NCBI GenBank assembly: GCA_036346255.1
Contig: CM070625.1
Coordinates: 35,654,520-35,718,519 of the forward strand
Length of the DNA stretch: 64,000 bases
Source of the DNA: Ampelocalamus luodianensis
Lineage: Eukaryota; Streptophyta; Magnoliopsida; Poales; Poaceae
Reading direction: 5' to 3'
The position numbers and the translations under genes were made by a program. Every line of letters begins with the position of its first letter. Within the stretch, counting starts at the first letter, position 1. Of the stretch, positions 47,051 to 60,623 are shown piece by piece. The notes below the pieces were generated by a model. It saw nothing but the letters and a program-made list of their open reading frames with translations, was not told where the DNA came from and did not search any database.

Positions 47051-50000
47051 TGTGAGGACCCGGAATATTTAACTAGTAACACTTAACCTCCAAATGGTTC
47101 TAGCATTACTATTTAAACATTCTAAGCCTCGATGGGCATATGTTTCCCAGAATTGCAACATATGCACATCATCACAAAATTACACATCACTTCCATACAA
47201 CATACAACGCTAAGTCAACAACGACATACAGTAAAGTTATTACAAAAGAGAGCCGACCGGCCAAATAGATCAATATACAAGAATGACAATGAAGCAAAAG
47301 CGCCATAAGATGGCTAGAACAAAAGTCGACCGGTGAGCCACACACCCACAAGGCAACCGACTGGCCGCCAAGCTAGTCGCCCGCAAACTACCACAACACA
47401 AACTCGCAAAGTGAGGCCCCTCGTGCTCACCTCCTTCCTCCGCAACAAAACAATTAAGCATAGCATCCGAGTACAAAGATTGTCTTTGTACCGCAAGATC
47501 GACGTGTGGAATAGCGGACCTATTCATAAACTACATGCAAGCTTATTTAGGTGGAGGTTGTATGTCTCATTTTGCATGAAGCCAACTTTATTTGCAATAA
47601 TGTAATATATTTCAAAAGCAAGTTTGCAAATCTGTTTTGCTATCAAAGTAACAGAAGTAAAGATACATACAAGTAACCACCGGAAGTGACTATCCCAATA
47701 GCCACCACAACATAGCACGAATCCCGATTCGTACTCACCCATCAAGTTTTAATTTAAAAGGTTGTAGTCTAACTCTTGAAAGACCTCCCAAGCGTGTCCA
47801 TAACCTAGGACGAGGCTATTCGAATAGTTTTAACCTGCAGGGGTGTACCAATGTACCCACACTTCTGCACCGCCTTTAAGCCAAAACACACTCCAAGGTA
47901 TGCCGCACGCTAAGTCCTACGAGACGCTTCCAATATTGTGTATTAACTACGAGCCGCTCGATGGGTAGAAACACCATACGCTTACATTGCAAGCCGAAGA
48001 CAACAAATCCCATCCCGGTGAAGTCTTTCTGACACTACAATGCTCCCAACACCATCCCTCCCGCGACCTCCTGCGACCCGAGCCAATACACGCCAAAGTA
48101 CTAAGTCAAGAGAGGTCCCATACCCTCTAGTGTGGTTAGCACGCTAAAATGCTTGGTTTAGTGTAACAAGATGTTCGGTCCTTGTTGACTCGTGCACCAT
48201 TCCGCCACACCCAAAATCACACCATCATACCATTGTGCCCAAGTCTAAATCATTTTGTTTTCAGTTTTAGTTTTCATAAGTAGACATGGCACAAGATGGA
48301 AATCATAATACATAATAAGCTTGTAGATCAAGGTTATCGACAAGTCGATAACCGCCCATTTCTACAAGCTAAGCATGGCTAAGCAATTAATTCGCAACTA
48401 CTAAGTGACAAGAGCCCCTCCACGAACCCTAAATCACAGCAAGTAACCTAGGCTCAAGGTAGTAGAGGATAATCATTTGCTAAGGAAATGCATCTACTAG
48501 GCCAACTATTAAAACAAAGTAGCAATGCATACATAGAATTTGTAATCAACATAAATACTTAAAATACTGGGATTAACATGATCAAACTGCTTGCCTTCTT
48601 GCTGTTGCTCAATATGTTGTGGAGGATCGTTCTCGGGTTACCGCAAATGTCTAATCCTGCTAAAAGGCAAAAGAACCAAGAACAACCAATAAGACTAGCA
48701 ACACTTAAACAAAAGAGCAAGCAAAAATTATCCAAATACAACGAAATTTATACACAAGGTAGAATACAAATATACCAAGACATAGAAACTGAAAACCTAA
48801 TTTGGATTTGTGGTGCAAAAGATATTACTTAAAAACTCATTTTCGGCCATAATTAGCACTGTAGCAAAAATATTTTCTAGAAAGATTTTGGAGCTGAAAT
48901 TTTTATGGTAGCTACCTACTGGTATAGTGGTAACCCATATAAAATTTTAGGTCATTTGGAGTTAAGATGATTTAGTTATGATTTTTCTAAGTTCTACAAC
49001 TAGCATATCTCATTTCTTAGGAACATGAATAGAGACAAAGCCTAGATCAAATTAAAGCATGTCTACAGGCCAAATTTACCGGGTTGAGTTTGCTTAGTTT
49101 GCAACTACAGAGAGGAAGTTATGTGTTTTACAAATTTTCCATGAATTCCTAGACATCATTTTCCATTAAACAAGATCATGTTGTTTAAATCATTTTCTGC
49201 TACAAAACAGGGCCTAATTTCATTCTCAGATTTAAGTTCATACTATAACAAAGCTACAGCAACTGGAATCATTCAAAAAGGAGTTAAAATGACAAAGTTA
49301 TGCACTTTGAAATTTGAAACAAGAAAAGACTTAGGAAACTTTGAGCTCTGGAGGTCCAACCGAATCGAAGACAAAGGAGAGGTCGTGGGCCGTCGATCTT
49401 GCATCGCAGGGCCACAGACCTCGAAGCACAGCGCACGGGAAGACCTCCTCCCGCACTGGGGAGGTCCGGACCGTTGAGATCTGATCCAACGGCCACGACC
49501 AGTGCATGCACGCGCGACGCAGAGGAGGTCCGCGCTTAACGGAGGTCGTGGACGTGCCGATCAAGATCCGCGATCCCGAGCACTAGGAAGTTCCTAAGAC
49601 TAAGCCTCACAGAGGAGGTCTAGCCCGTTAGATCTAGATCTAACGGTCCGAGCCGAGGGGAGGTCCTAAAGCTACGGATCTAACGGAGGAGGTCCTCAAC
49701 GGTCTAGATCTCCGCAGGGAGGTCTGAGCGCTAAGGATTTTACAAACGAGATCTAACGCTCAGATCTAAACCGGGGAGGTCGTGAACGGCTAGGATTGAG
49801 CCTAAGAGGTCTGAGCGGGGTTGTCTTTATAAAAGACCCGGGACAGCTTTTTACAAAGAGGACCCCAAGGGTGGTCCTGAGGTGGTCTTTGCAAAAATAG
49901 CCAAGGAAGGTCTTTTTGCAAAGACGACCCCGAGGGTGGTCTCCGAAAAATGACCGAGGAGGTCTTTTACGCACGGAAAAGATCTAAACGGCTAGGATTT

Positions 50001-51970
50001 AACCGTGGTGGTCCTAGACGGTTAGGATCGACCCAAGGAGGTCTTAGCGCGCAAGATTAACACGAGCCGATCTAACGGCCAAGAGCTAATCCCAGAGGTC
50101 TTTAACGGGAGATTACTCTAGGAGGTCTTGGGACTTAGAAATTTACACTAAAAACTTTCTACGGTCCAGATCTGACATGGGGTGGTCTTAAACGGTTAAG
50201 ATCTAACTAGGGGGAGGCCTTACACTTAAGGGTTTTCACGGAAGGGATCAAAAGGTCCAGATCTAGCCCTAGGGAGGTCTTAGACGGCCACGATGGACTC
50301 GAGGAGGTCCAAAGACTTGACAAAAACGCGGCAAGGTACAGAGCTCGACGGTGAGCTCGCCAAGACGTCGCCGACGCACTGGCCACGGCGCGGGAACCAA
50401 AGCCACCAAAATGAAGCTAATAGTATTGCGAACCCAACGGAGGTGCTTTTGACTACGCGATGGTTTTGAACGCCGCGAGCCGGAGCGAGGCGGAGGACTG
50501 GTTTTCGGCAAAAACCGAAAACACGAAAAGGGAGCGCTACGAGCTATCCTAGCTAGACCTTAAGCTCTAAGGGACTAAAATGAACTCACCAGGGCACAGG
50601 GGTGGTCCAGAGGAGGTCGGAGGAGTGCCGGCGGCGGAGCAGTTCACCGGAGATGAGGAAGATAACGACGATAGTGGCTCCTGAGCAATTATAGAGAGAA
50701 AGGGTGATGAGGAACACTTCGCGATGACCTTAGGTGGCTTCAGAACCAAGGAATCGAGTGGAGGAACCTCACCGGAGATGGGGACGAAGGAGTGCCCTTA
50801 CGGCCGCAACCCGCGAAGTCTCCAGTCCGAGTTGCTCCTGTGAAAACAACCCAAACCGGAGTTAGGGACGACTTTGTGATGACCAGGGGCCTTCAGGGAA
50901 ACAAGATTAGGGCAAGAGGACCACTGGAGGACCCAAGTTCACCAATGGAGCTCACGCGGCCAGAAATGGCGGAAATGAGCTCAAGGTGAGATTTGGCGCT
51001 CAACCTTATAGAGAAAGGTTTGGGAGGGCGACTGGAGGTAGAAGGGGACTAGAGGAAAGCCTCGGAGGTGCTCAAGTAGCTCAGAGCTGACTGAGCTCGA
51101 GGACAGAGGCTTAATGGCGATGGGACAAAAGAGAGGTTGCTGCGCGAGAAAACGAGGCGAGGAGGCAGGTAAGGCCAGGGCAAGGCTGACACGGTTGACA
51201 ACAGAGGGGGCTCCGAGCTGTTGTAGGGCCCCACGAAGTGACTGGACACTGCCCTGCTCACCTGCGCACGCGCACGCTCGCGCATGGCGGAAAGAGGAAG
51301 AAGAAGAACAGAAGAGGGAGGTCGGGGTGGTCTGTGAGCGTTGGATTTCAAATCCAACGGCTCACACACGGGGACCAGGGCCAAGCTCGGTGCGGCCTAG
51401 TGACTCGACTCGAGCGAGTCAATTGGCTGGGTCGGACTCGGGTCTGACTCGAGCCCGAGTCTGACTCAGCCCTAACTTTGGGTTTCAAGCAGATCTGAAG
51501 TTTGGGGATTTAAATTGAAGTAGCAAACTCACTCCAAAAATTATGAAACTTTTACAGGAGCTTGCTAGCTGAGTTATTGACCTTGTATAATTTTTGCAGA
51601 GGTTTTTGTGCTATACATTTTCCTCCAAAAATTCAACAAGGTGCTGGTCCACAGTTTGACCAGATTTTGAACAGGTTTGACTGACCTCCAAAATATTCAA
51701 ACAATTTCTAAAAATTGTGAAACTTTTCAGAGGGGTCACAAACCATTCCAAGAACTTAGGAAAAATATTTCCAGGAGATCATCACAAGATGGAACAAGGA
51801 TGACTAAGAAGAATAAGATGTGGGTCGAAATGACTTGTGATCTTTGTATTCCCATAATCTCTTTACAACAATTGTCCAAAGCACACAGGAAATACAAGAT
51901 GTAAGAAAAAGTTTTAATTTCCCCTCATTTTCTTACATTTGAAACACAAGCCTAACATTGGGATGTTACA
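47051..51970 (-). repeat. 5' LTR of the second gypsy element
   Basis: A 4920-bp copy of 37171-42061, followed by the target duplication TTACT. It contains the same GGAGGTC array (about 49350-50330). Confidence 0.95.
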
Positions 51971-52042
51971 TTACTCAAAATAAATTACAAAAGATCGCAT
52001 TTGTTCAAGTATTCTTACAAAATAAATTGGATTACAATTGAG

Positions 52043-54173
52043 TCAATTGTTTGCAGGTGGTTGAGAAGTGTCGGCGGGGTAATGCCTTGGGTCGGCAACA
52101 GAGTGAAATTCTCCGGTGCTCTTAAAGCCACAGAGCTTCCCTCGAATGTCCTTGATCTCATTCGCAAAGAGTCTATCTAAATCTATAATTAAGGCCTATC
52201 GCTAGCAAGAGTAAAGTGGTAAGCATATATATTTAAATTTATAATTAGGAAATAATTATTTCGAGATTCACAAACCTCAGGATCCTTCTTCCTAGCTCTA
52301 ATGATTTGCTCCATATGATAGCAAACGTAGATTGCACATAACTCATCATATTTTGCTGGTGGCACTGCAAAAATAGAATTACATATATCAGTTCGAGATG
52401 CGTTATTATGAAGTATGATATAGGATTATCGTGTTGTAGCGCGTACCAGAAATTTTATCCTGTGTGTTAGTTCGGTGCTATTTCCATTGTATATTACTTT
52501 GTTGGCAACATAGTCGATGAACGACCTACATGATTCCAAAAAGTTATCCTTGGCCATTTCAAACTAATGAAGACTAAAATAGAGTTATGTATAGAGGAAA
52601 TGAGCATACCTGTCGAGTATTCCTCTCAGAATGCTGAACTTGTGGTCGCTGCGGATTAGGGAATCAAGGTATATCACATGGTTCCTCTTTGGTATAATGA
52701 CTAAAAGGATCCAGTGGTACCTACTCATGTATGTCGCTATAGTCATTAAACCTAAGTTTGTGCTGCGTATAAAGTACAAATAAAATTTGTAGAGCAAGTA
52801 GTGACACTTACCCCTCGTTGTAGGGCACCACTATGTACTTCATGTTCTACTGACGAAGCAATGCCTGCGTTATGTATTTCTCGACGAAGGACGAGTCTGA
52901 TTGGATGGTTTGCAACGATACCACATGTGGGTCGAGGAAACCCACCGGTTCTTTCCATTCCAGGATATTTTTCATCATGTATCTATACATAAGCAATGAG
53001 TTGTGATATTTATCGGTATTACATGAATGTAGAACTTGATTGTATGCACTTAAAGTGTTCAGCATCGTAGAAGCGAAGCGTCGAGGCCAATGAGGTTGAA
53101 TAGGTCATATAAGTCGTTGAAGCCCACGACGAAGTGGTTCGTCCCGTTGAAGAAATGCTTATGCTCGTATCTGACGGTGATTCCATTATCGCACCCCTCC
53201 TTTTGGGTCTTCTCCAAGTACCAGGCATGCAAAGCCTGACAAGCATATCCAGTGTGCCCTAATACTGTGTCGGAGCACAACGGTTTTCCAATGATGTACT
53301 TCCCGGATATCCCGAACTTCCCAGACTTGAGAGGCGCCTTAACGTTTGTCGATTTCAATTTGGCCTTAAGGATTGGCTGCGTCTTCCTGTGAGACGACTC
53401 GAGACCCGATACGGCGGCACGATTTTCTTGTTCCTTCGGCGTCTTCTCCACGAGTACCGATAAGGTGGCCTTCTAAGGCGAAATATGAGGTGGAGTCATC
53501 GAGGGTCCTGTTGGAGAGGAATGGCCGTGTTGAGATCGCGGCACTGCTGGGTCCAGGACGATGTCCTTTTTGGGCCACTGGATAAAACTGTGCACGACAT
53601 CCCCTAGTGTTGTGATCTTTTCGTTTGGGCAAATCTCCAGCGGGACGACCATGAAATGTTCATGTACCTTGTCCACCTCCACCCTGGCGTAACCCTGTGC
53701 CACCTGGACACCGTGTTGCACTGCCCCTTCCTAGTATGGATGCACCATCCCCCGCCCAGTCTCAATAGAAATGGACCCAACTAACCTCACTTGGAGCTTG
53801 CAGGCCGTCGGCTCCTACAAAACGATACGCAATTAGCTAAGGCGTACTATAGGTCTATCTTTGGTGCATTCCATAGATGTACATTACCTTGATGTCGTCT
53901 ATCGGTAATTGGATGTCGTCATGTTCAGAATTATGCGTGGACGCGACGCTACTCCGATGTCGAGCAGGACTGGCTCCCAAATTAACAGGGGCGGCTTGTG
54001 ACTACAACTGGCTCAGGAGTTGATTCATTTGATCCTGCAATGCTGCTAGCTTTTCTTAAAACTTTTTAGTAATCATCTAAACCAACCGGTCCTTGCGCTC
54101 GGCCTTAGATCTCTTCCTACTCCTATACGTGCAATAGTCGTCTGCGAATCCATGACTCCAAGGTACGTTAACC
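52043..54173 (-). pseudogene. CACTA-associated gene, 3' part with Ulp1-like protease
   Basis: This continues the gene part at 60782-61748; when the solo LTR and one CCAAG copy are removed, the frame runs through the junction. After a Lys-rich coiled coil (54000-54120) and an intron (about 53825-53890), the region 53721-53460 has GYARVEVDKVHEHFM and LGDVVHSFIQWPKKDIVLD, typical of CACTA Ptta proteins. Further exons (53451-52585) resemble the Ulp1/C48 cysteine protease fold, with HWILLVIIPKRNHVIYLDSL (about 52650-52720) holding the His motif. 52290-52370 has a DELCAIYVCYHMEQIIR segment with a candidate catalytic Cys. The gene ends at the stop at 52043-52045. Its role in transposition is unknown. 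Confidence 0.65.
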
Positions 54174-55032
54174 CCAAGTGATGAGGACATCCCTAACTTG
54201 GATACAACCGCGCCTACACACACAGCTGATCCATAACAAATGTTACAAGGACCAATTACTCGAGCTCGTGCTCGCCAACTTAATCACCAGGTGAATTTGT
54301 TCATAGGTTTATATATTATTGAGAATCGATCGCTACCTAATGCAAATGATTTAATTGTGCTTAGGAACATGGGAAAGGACCAAGGAGAGGTATGTGCAGT
54401 CATGGACAAGCATAGGAGGCATAATAGAGGTCATCACGTCACTTTGGGTCCGAGCCAAGCAAGAGTTCAAGTTGGGCTCGTTTTGGATTTGAGTTCGGAC
54501 TACTGCGACAGCACTAAGTTCAAACGGCCGTAACATCTTCATACGGACTCCGTTTGGGACGTTCTTGGACTTCATTGAAAGCTTATCAAGTCTACTTTCT
54601 AATGGATCCAACCGTAGCTTCAAATTCCAACCGAACCGACCAAAATAAACAAAACAATCCACGTCTATTTTTTATCCGAGTCAAAAAGGGTGCTGCACCA
54701 CCTCCTCTTGGGCCCATGGGCCATGTAACCCTAGGGGCATGCGTCTACTTCCCTGGCCGCCACCCCTAGTCATCTTCCCATATAGGAGCCGCCGTTCCCC
54801 TGGCTAGAACTCGAATTTCGTTGAGTTTAGGTTTAGCCATTGTGCAAACTTTTGTTCTTCAGTTGTGTCGGTCGACCACCTAATAAGACAGCCTTCGGGA
54901 TCCCACATTTGTTTTTCAATACCATCTATACTACAATTTCTATTTATAATATCAAATTGTCTATATTTTATTCTTGCTAGTTCTTCGATTGCTCGCAGGA
55001 ATTGAACCTCGTGTTCAGGTTGATCGCGTTTC

Positions 55033-58000
55033 TGTGAGACCCCGGTTTATTTAGCTTGTAATGCTTAGTCATCCACTAACTCCAGCATCACAAAAAAATA
55101 CACCGTGCCTCGGGAAAATGTATACTTCCCAGAATTGCAGTATACACACCCTTTTACAACACATTGCATCAATTCCATACAACACATAGATCCAAAGCTT
55201 AAACCTTACAATCAAAAGATATACATAATAGTCTTTACAAAAGAGAGACCCACCGGTCAAGAACAACCTAAAAGAGTTAGAAAGACAGCGGAAGCAAAAT
55301 GTCATAAGATGGCTAAGACAAAAGCCAACCGGTTTGCCTACACCCAAAAGGCAATCCGACCGGGCCGCCAAGCTAGTCGTCCACACCGCAACAAACTCAC
55401 CAAAGTCGATCCCTTGGGGATCAACCTCCTCTGCAACAAATAAGAAAAGCAAATGAGTACAAAAATGTACTCGCAAGACTTACGAGTAAAAAACCTAGAT
55501 ACTACTACATGCAGGCTTTAATCAAAGGAGAAGGCTCAAAGGTTATTTTTCAGCATAAAGCAAGTTTTGTTTGCAATAAGTAATAATTTGAAGGCAGTTT
55601 TAGCAATCTAAAATTTATTTGCATAAATAACAACGAGACAATAATGTAATAACATAAAGACATCCTAGAGATGACCAACCCAATGGCCATCACAACAATA
55701 GCACGAATTACCCATTCGTACCACACACATAGTGTTTTAATTTAAAAAGGTTGTAGTCTAGTTCTTGCGGGAAATAACCGAGCGTGTCCATAACCTAGGA
55801 CGAGGCTATTCGAATAGATTTAACCCTACAGGGGTGTACCACTGTACCCACACTTCAGACCGCCTTTTTACCAAGCCATTAAGCACACTTCCTTTGGTAT
55901 GTCGGCACGGCTAAGTCCTATAAGACATTTCCAATGGATTGAGCTAATCAAGAGCCGCACGTATGGGGGTTAACCCTTAGTGATCTGCCAGCGAAATATG
56001 GACACAAGAACCCATACGTAGAGTAGGATACACCGGCCTAGGCGGGTGTTCCCCTCAATCACGTGACCCATCTTGTATACCGAAATATACAACCTCCCAC
56101 GTGACTCATTAATTAACACCCCCCAAAGTACTAAGTCAAGAGAGGTCCCATATATCTCTAATGTGGTTAGCATGCAAAATTGCTTGGATCAATGGCGCAA
56201 GTAACTCGATCCTTGATGACCCGGGTACCATTCCATCACACCATAAGATCACACCATCATACCATTGTGCCCAAGTCTAAAATATTTTATTTTCAGTTTT
56301 GGGTTTTCACAAATAAATAAAGCACAAGGTATGGATCATAAGGTTATAATAAGTTTGTGTGATCAAGGTTATCGACTAAGTCGACAACCGCCTAATTCTA
56401 CCGGTAACTACGCATTTGCTAAGCATCATATCGCAAAGACAATAAAAAGACCATAAATCATTCACCGGGCTCTAATTCACCAGTGAGGATATTAACCTAG
56501 GGTAGTGGCGGGGGTGAATAATTTCAGGGAAACTATGCAATGGGATTAGCTACCTCTAATCGACAAAATTAATCTTGACACAAAGAAGCATGCATACTTA
56601 GGTTTTGCAAACAAGATATTAGACTTTAAAAGTAATGGGAGCAATATGATCAAATGATGTTACACTGCTTGCCTTGCTGGAGTTCACTTGTTTGCTGCAG
56701 AGGATTACTTTTCAACTCATCACAATCCTCGCTACCTATCGAAAGAATGTGAAAACCCAATAAAAACGAAGAACACCGAAAGAAACTCAAAAGCCAAAAT
56801 AATCCAAAATCCATGAAATTTATACAGAAAGTAGAGCATGATTTTAGAAAAATTTAGCAACAAGAATCATTTGATTTGGATGAGGGGTGCAAAAGTTATA
56901 GCTAAATCAATTTTTCTCAGCCTGATAATTCAAGTTAAATTAATTTCGGTTACTGTTCATGGCAAAATTTTCTAGAAAGAATTTGAAATTGAAATTTTTA
57001 TGGTAGGAAGATATTGACATCCTAAGGTTAGCAAAACAGAGTTTACTTCATTTGGAGTTAAAATGAATTACTTATGATTTTTCTAAGTTGTAGAACCAGT
57101 GTATCATTAGTTTCTGTGGCAAAGACCATATTAAAACCTACACTACACTAAAGCACATTACTAGAGGATTTTAACAAAGTTTAGTTTGCTCAGTTTGGAA
57201 TTACAGAGAAAAAGTTATTCATTTTCCATGTTTCAATGAGTTTCTAGACAACATTTTATGTCGAAACAAGTTAATACAATTTATATCATTTTCTGCCACA
57301 GAAAAGTGCCTAAGTTCATTCTCAGATTAAATTTCATTTTATTACAGAACTAATGCAATTTGAATCACTAAAAAAAGAGCTAAAATGATTTAGTTATGCA
57401 CTTTTGAAATTTAAAACACTTAAATACTTTAAAAATTGGAGCTCTCGGGGTGGTCCTACTGAACTAATGAAAATGGGGAGGTCGGAACCGTCGATCTAGA
57501 ATCCAACGGCTCCAGAGCACAGGAGCACAGCGCACCAGCGCGGCGCGCACAAGGGAGGTCCAAGCCGTTGAGATTAAATCCAACGGGACCGACGAGTGGA
57601 TACACAGCGCACGCGAAGGATCCTCCCGCGCACTGAGGAGGTCGTGACCGTCAGATCAACATCTGGTGGTCCCGAGCTCCACGAGTAGGTCCTAAGGTTA
57701 ACTATAAGAGAGGAGGTCTGAACGGTGGGATCTGAGGGAGGGAGGTCTTGGCGGCTAAGATCTACCGAGGAGGTCTTAACTCCCAAAGTCTCCACCGATG
57801 GATTTAGATCCAACGACCCATGAGAGAGGGAACATTTGGACTTCCCGAATGCCTCAACGAGTCTGGGCCTTGGATCTCAAAACGAACGGCTTAGATCAAG
57901 ATCACATTCGGAGGTCCGAACGTTCACGAGATCTGAGTCGTGGATCTAGAGATGAACGGCAAAAGAGGATGTAAACGCTTAGAACTTTAAATGCGACGCG

Positions 58001-60623
58001 GAGGTCTAGCCCGTTAGATCTAGATCTAACGGTCCAGAGCTGAGAGGAGGTCCTAAAGCTAAGGATCTAACGGAGGAGGTCCTAGATGGTCAAGATCTCC
58101 AGGGGGAGGTCCTGAACGGCTAAGATCTACTCAGGGGAGGTTTCAACGGTCAAGATTTACCCAGGGTGGTCTTGAGGGTTAAGACTTTCGGGAAGGGAAG
58201 GTCCTGAGATTTTCTTTGCAAAAGACCAAGGGGTGGTATTTTGCAAAGAGGACCCTAAGGGTGGTCCCGAAGGTGATTTTTATAAAAATGACCGCGGGGT
58301 GGTCTTTTTGCGCAGGAGAGATCCTAACGGCTTAGATTAAACCTAAAGAGGTCTTTAACGGCCAGGATTTAAGCTAGGGGGAGGTCCTAGCACTAAGGCT
58401 TTTGCGGACAAGATCTTACGGCTAAGAGCTAACCACATGAGATCATGAACGGCTAGGATGAACTCAAAGAGGTTCGGACACTAAGGCTTCGCAGAGGAGG
58501 ACCTACCGCTCGGATCTACTCATGGGGAGGTTTTGGCGGCTAGGATCAAACCAGGGGAGGTCCTGGAAACTAAAGTTTTGCGAGGGGGACCCTACGGTTA
58601 CGATCTAACCTCCAAGAGGTCTTAAACGGTCTAGATTAACCCTAAAGAGGTCTTGAAGGTGGTCTGGGTGGCGGTTTAGCGTACGACAACAGGGGATCGT
58701 GGTCCACACGTGATCGACACATTAATTATTTTCGACGGCCAATTATTGCGAAACATCGAGCCACAGTAGCTGTCCGAGTAAGGTGTGACAAAAACCCGAG
58801 CTTGGGTTTTAGCTCACCGCTGGCGACGTGGACCACGCCGGCGAGAACCAAGGGCACGGATGGGCTCTAAATAGCGAAGAGAACCTAAAGGTGCCAAAAA
58901 CTAGAGCTAAAACACACCCTACCGGCGGCTAGCCGGAGACGACCGTCGGAGGCAAAATACGGCAAAATGAAAAACTTCTGTGGTCCAACAGAGCAGGAGA
59001 TCCAATGCTAGGGTACTAACCTGAGGATGGAGGAAGCAAAGAGATAGTAGGAGGAGCTCCGGCGACCAAAAAGCTTGTCGGAGATGAGGAAAAAGGCAAA
59101 TCCGGCCTCAAAGAACAAGTTCCCACTTTGACCTCCTCTGTGAAGTCAAACAAAATGAGTCAGGGAATTGCTCAAAGTGGCCAAATAGACAAGTTGACAA
59201 AACAAGAATCTCAAGTGAACCACTGGAGCCCCGCTGGCCTTGAGGAGCTCCAAAGTCCGACAATGGCGAAGAGGAGGTCCTCTGGTTCTGTGAGGGCAAG
59301 AACACAGAGAGAGAAGCTAGAGTTTTCAAAATAGAGTCTAAAAGAAGCTAAGGAAGAGCTCAGGGTTTCTTTAAAGCCGAGAGAGCAAAGGAATGGAGCA
59401 AGGTTGAGCTCCACGGTGCACTTGAGTCAAAAGTCCCTACCATGGAGGTACAAGAAATGACAGGGCAGGTGGAGGGAAGACTTTTAGGGCAAAGGTACTG
59501 ACATGCATTAAAGGTGGGCAGCAAAGAGTCGTTAGAGTTAGAGATGAGAGGACAAGGCACTGACCTTGCCCTTTGCCATTGACGCACGCATGCGAGGAAG
59601 AAAAATAGAGCCTAGGGGAGGTCCTGGACGATCCTGATCACACAGGGTGGTTCTGGACGTCCCAGATCTCCCAAGGCAGAGGAGGTCCTTGCGGGCGAAG
59701 AGGTCCAGAGGAGGTCCTCGATCGTTGGATTGAAATCCAATGGTCCAAATGAGTTGGCGCTACCACGAGGTCCGAACGGCCCAATCAACACGGGTTGTTC
59801 GATAGCAATCCAACGGCGGAAATGCCACACGCTCTTTAGCTGGCCCGCTGGTGCAATTAGGCGGTTGGGCTCAACCGTGACTGGGTCGGGTTTTGAAACA
59901 GCCCGGAGCGAAAGGAAAGGGTGTACAGAGGCGGTTGGATTTTGATCCAACGGCTGAGGAAAGGATGAGACAATCGGGTGACCCGATTGCTTCGTGGAAA
60001 GGGAGCGGTTCGATCGGCATCGGACGGCTCAGAAAGGATGCGCATTTTGGATGGGCAAACCGGCGCAGGGAAAGGGCTAGGTTGGACCAAAAAGGATGGG
60101 TCGGACTCAGACCCAACCAAAGGTTTGACTTAGGGTTTGAAATTGAGCTGAAACTTTGAAAGATTTTTAGAGATAGCAAACTAACTCCAAAAATTCTGAA
60201 ATTTGGACTGGAGGTTTCTCACCCCGGGATAAACCTTGTGTAAATTTTCCAGAGGTTTTTATGCAAGGCATTTTTCTCCAGAAATTCTCAAGGCTTGTTC
60301 TAGGGTTTGACCAAGAGTCAACCTGGTTTGACTGCCTCTTAAAATTATCAAATAATTTCTAAAAATTATGAAATTTTTCAGAGGAGTCACACAACAACCT
60401 TAGAACCTAATAAAATTATTTCTAGTGGATGATCACTAGGTTTGACAAGGGTTGGAAAAGAAGGGTCATGACTTTAGTCAATTTGGAGATTTTGGTTTTT
60501 GATTTCCCACAATTCCAATACAAGAATTGCAGAAAAGCTCAAAAACTTCAAGATGCAAAAAACGTTTTAAATTTTTCATATTTTCTTACATTTGAAACAC
60601 GAACCCGAATTTGGGCTGTTACA
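55033..60623 (-). mobile_element. 5.6-kb gypsy solo LTR
   Basis: It starts TGTGAGACCCCGG and ends GGGCTGTTACA on the plus strand. It is homologous to the LTRs of the element at 37171-51970 and to the split LTR at 3175/25849. Flanking pentamers are GTTTC (55028-55032) and GCTTC (60624-60628). The uninterrupted copy at 34931-35932 has GCTTC at this point, so the left copy changed. No internal region or second LTR remains, so it is a solo LTR left by recombination. Frames inside it are incidental. Confidence 0.9.
57470..58680. repeat. GGAGGTC degenerate tandem array in solo LTR
   Basis: About 40 occurrences of GGAGGTC or variants, spaced 25-45 bases, many followed by an ACGGCTAAGATCTA-type segment. 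It is homologous to the arrays at 39470 and 49350 and, inverted, at 4860-5500. Confidence 0.8.

Larger units (their letters stand above)
37171..51970 (-). mobile_element. Complete chromovirus-type Ty3/gypsy retrotransposon with 4.9-kb LTRs
   Basis: The element is 14,800 bp, with a perfect 5-bp duplication TTACT (37166-37170 and 51971-51975). On the minus strand the order is LTR (51970-47051), tRNA-Met primer site, gag, protease, RT, RNase H, integrase, chromodomain-like tail, polypurine tract, LTR (42061-37171). The two LTRs are almost identical apart from short changes clustered at CAG/CTG/CCG motifs. The internal part is 4989 bp and lacks the extra upstream ORF seen in the element at 9238. 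Confidence 0.95.

Noticed and set aside
34931..54178. One large transposon with 1-kb terminal inverted repeats spanning 34931-60776
   Set aside because: Each arm has its own different 5-bp duplication (CTTCG and CCAAG) and TG...CA ends, so they are independent solo LTR insertions.
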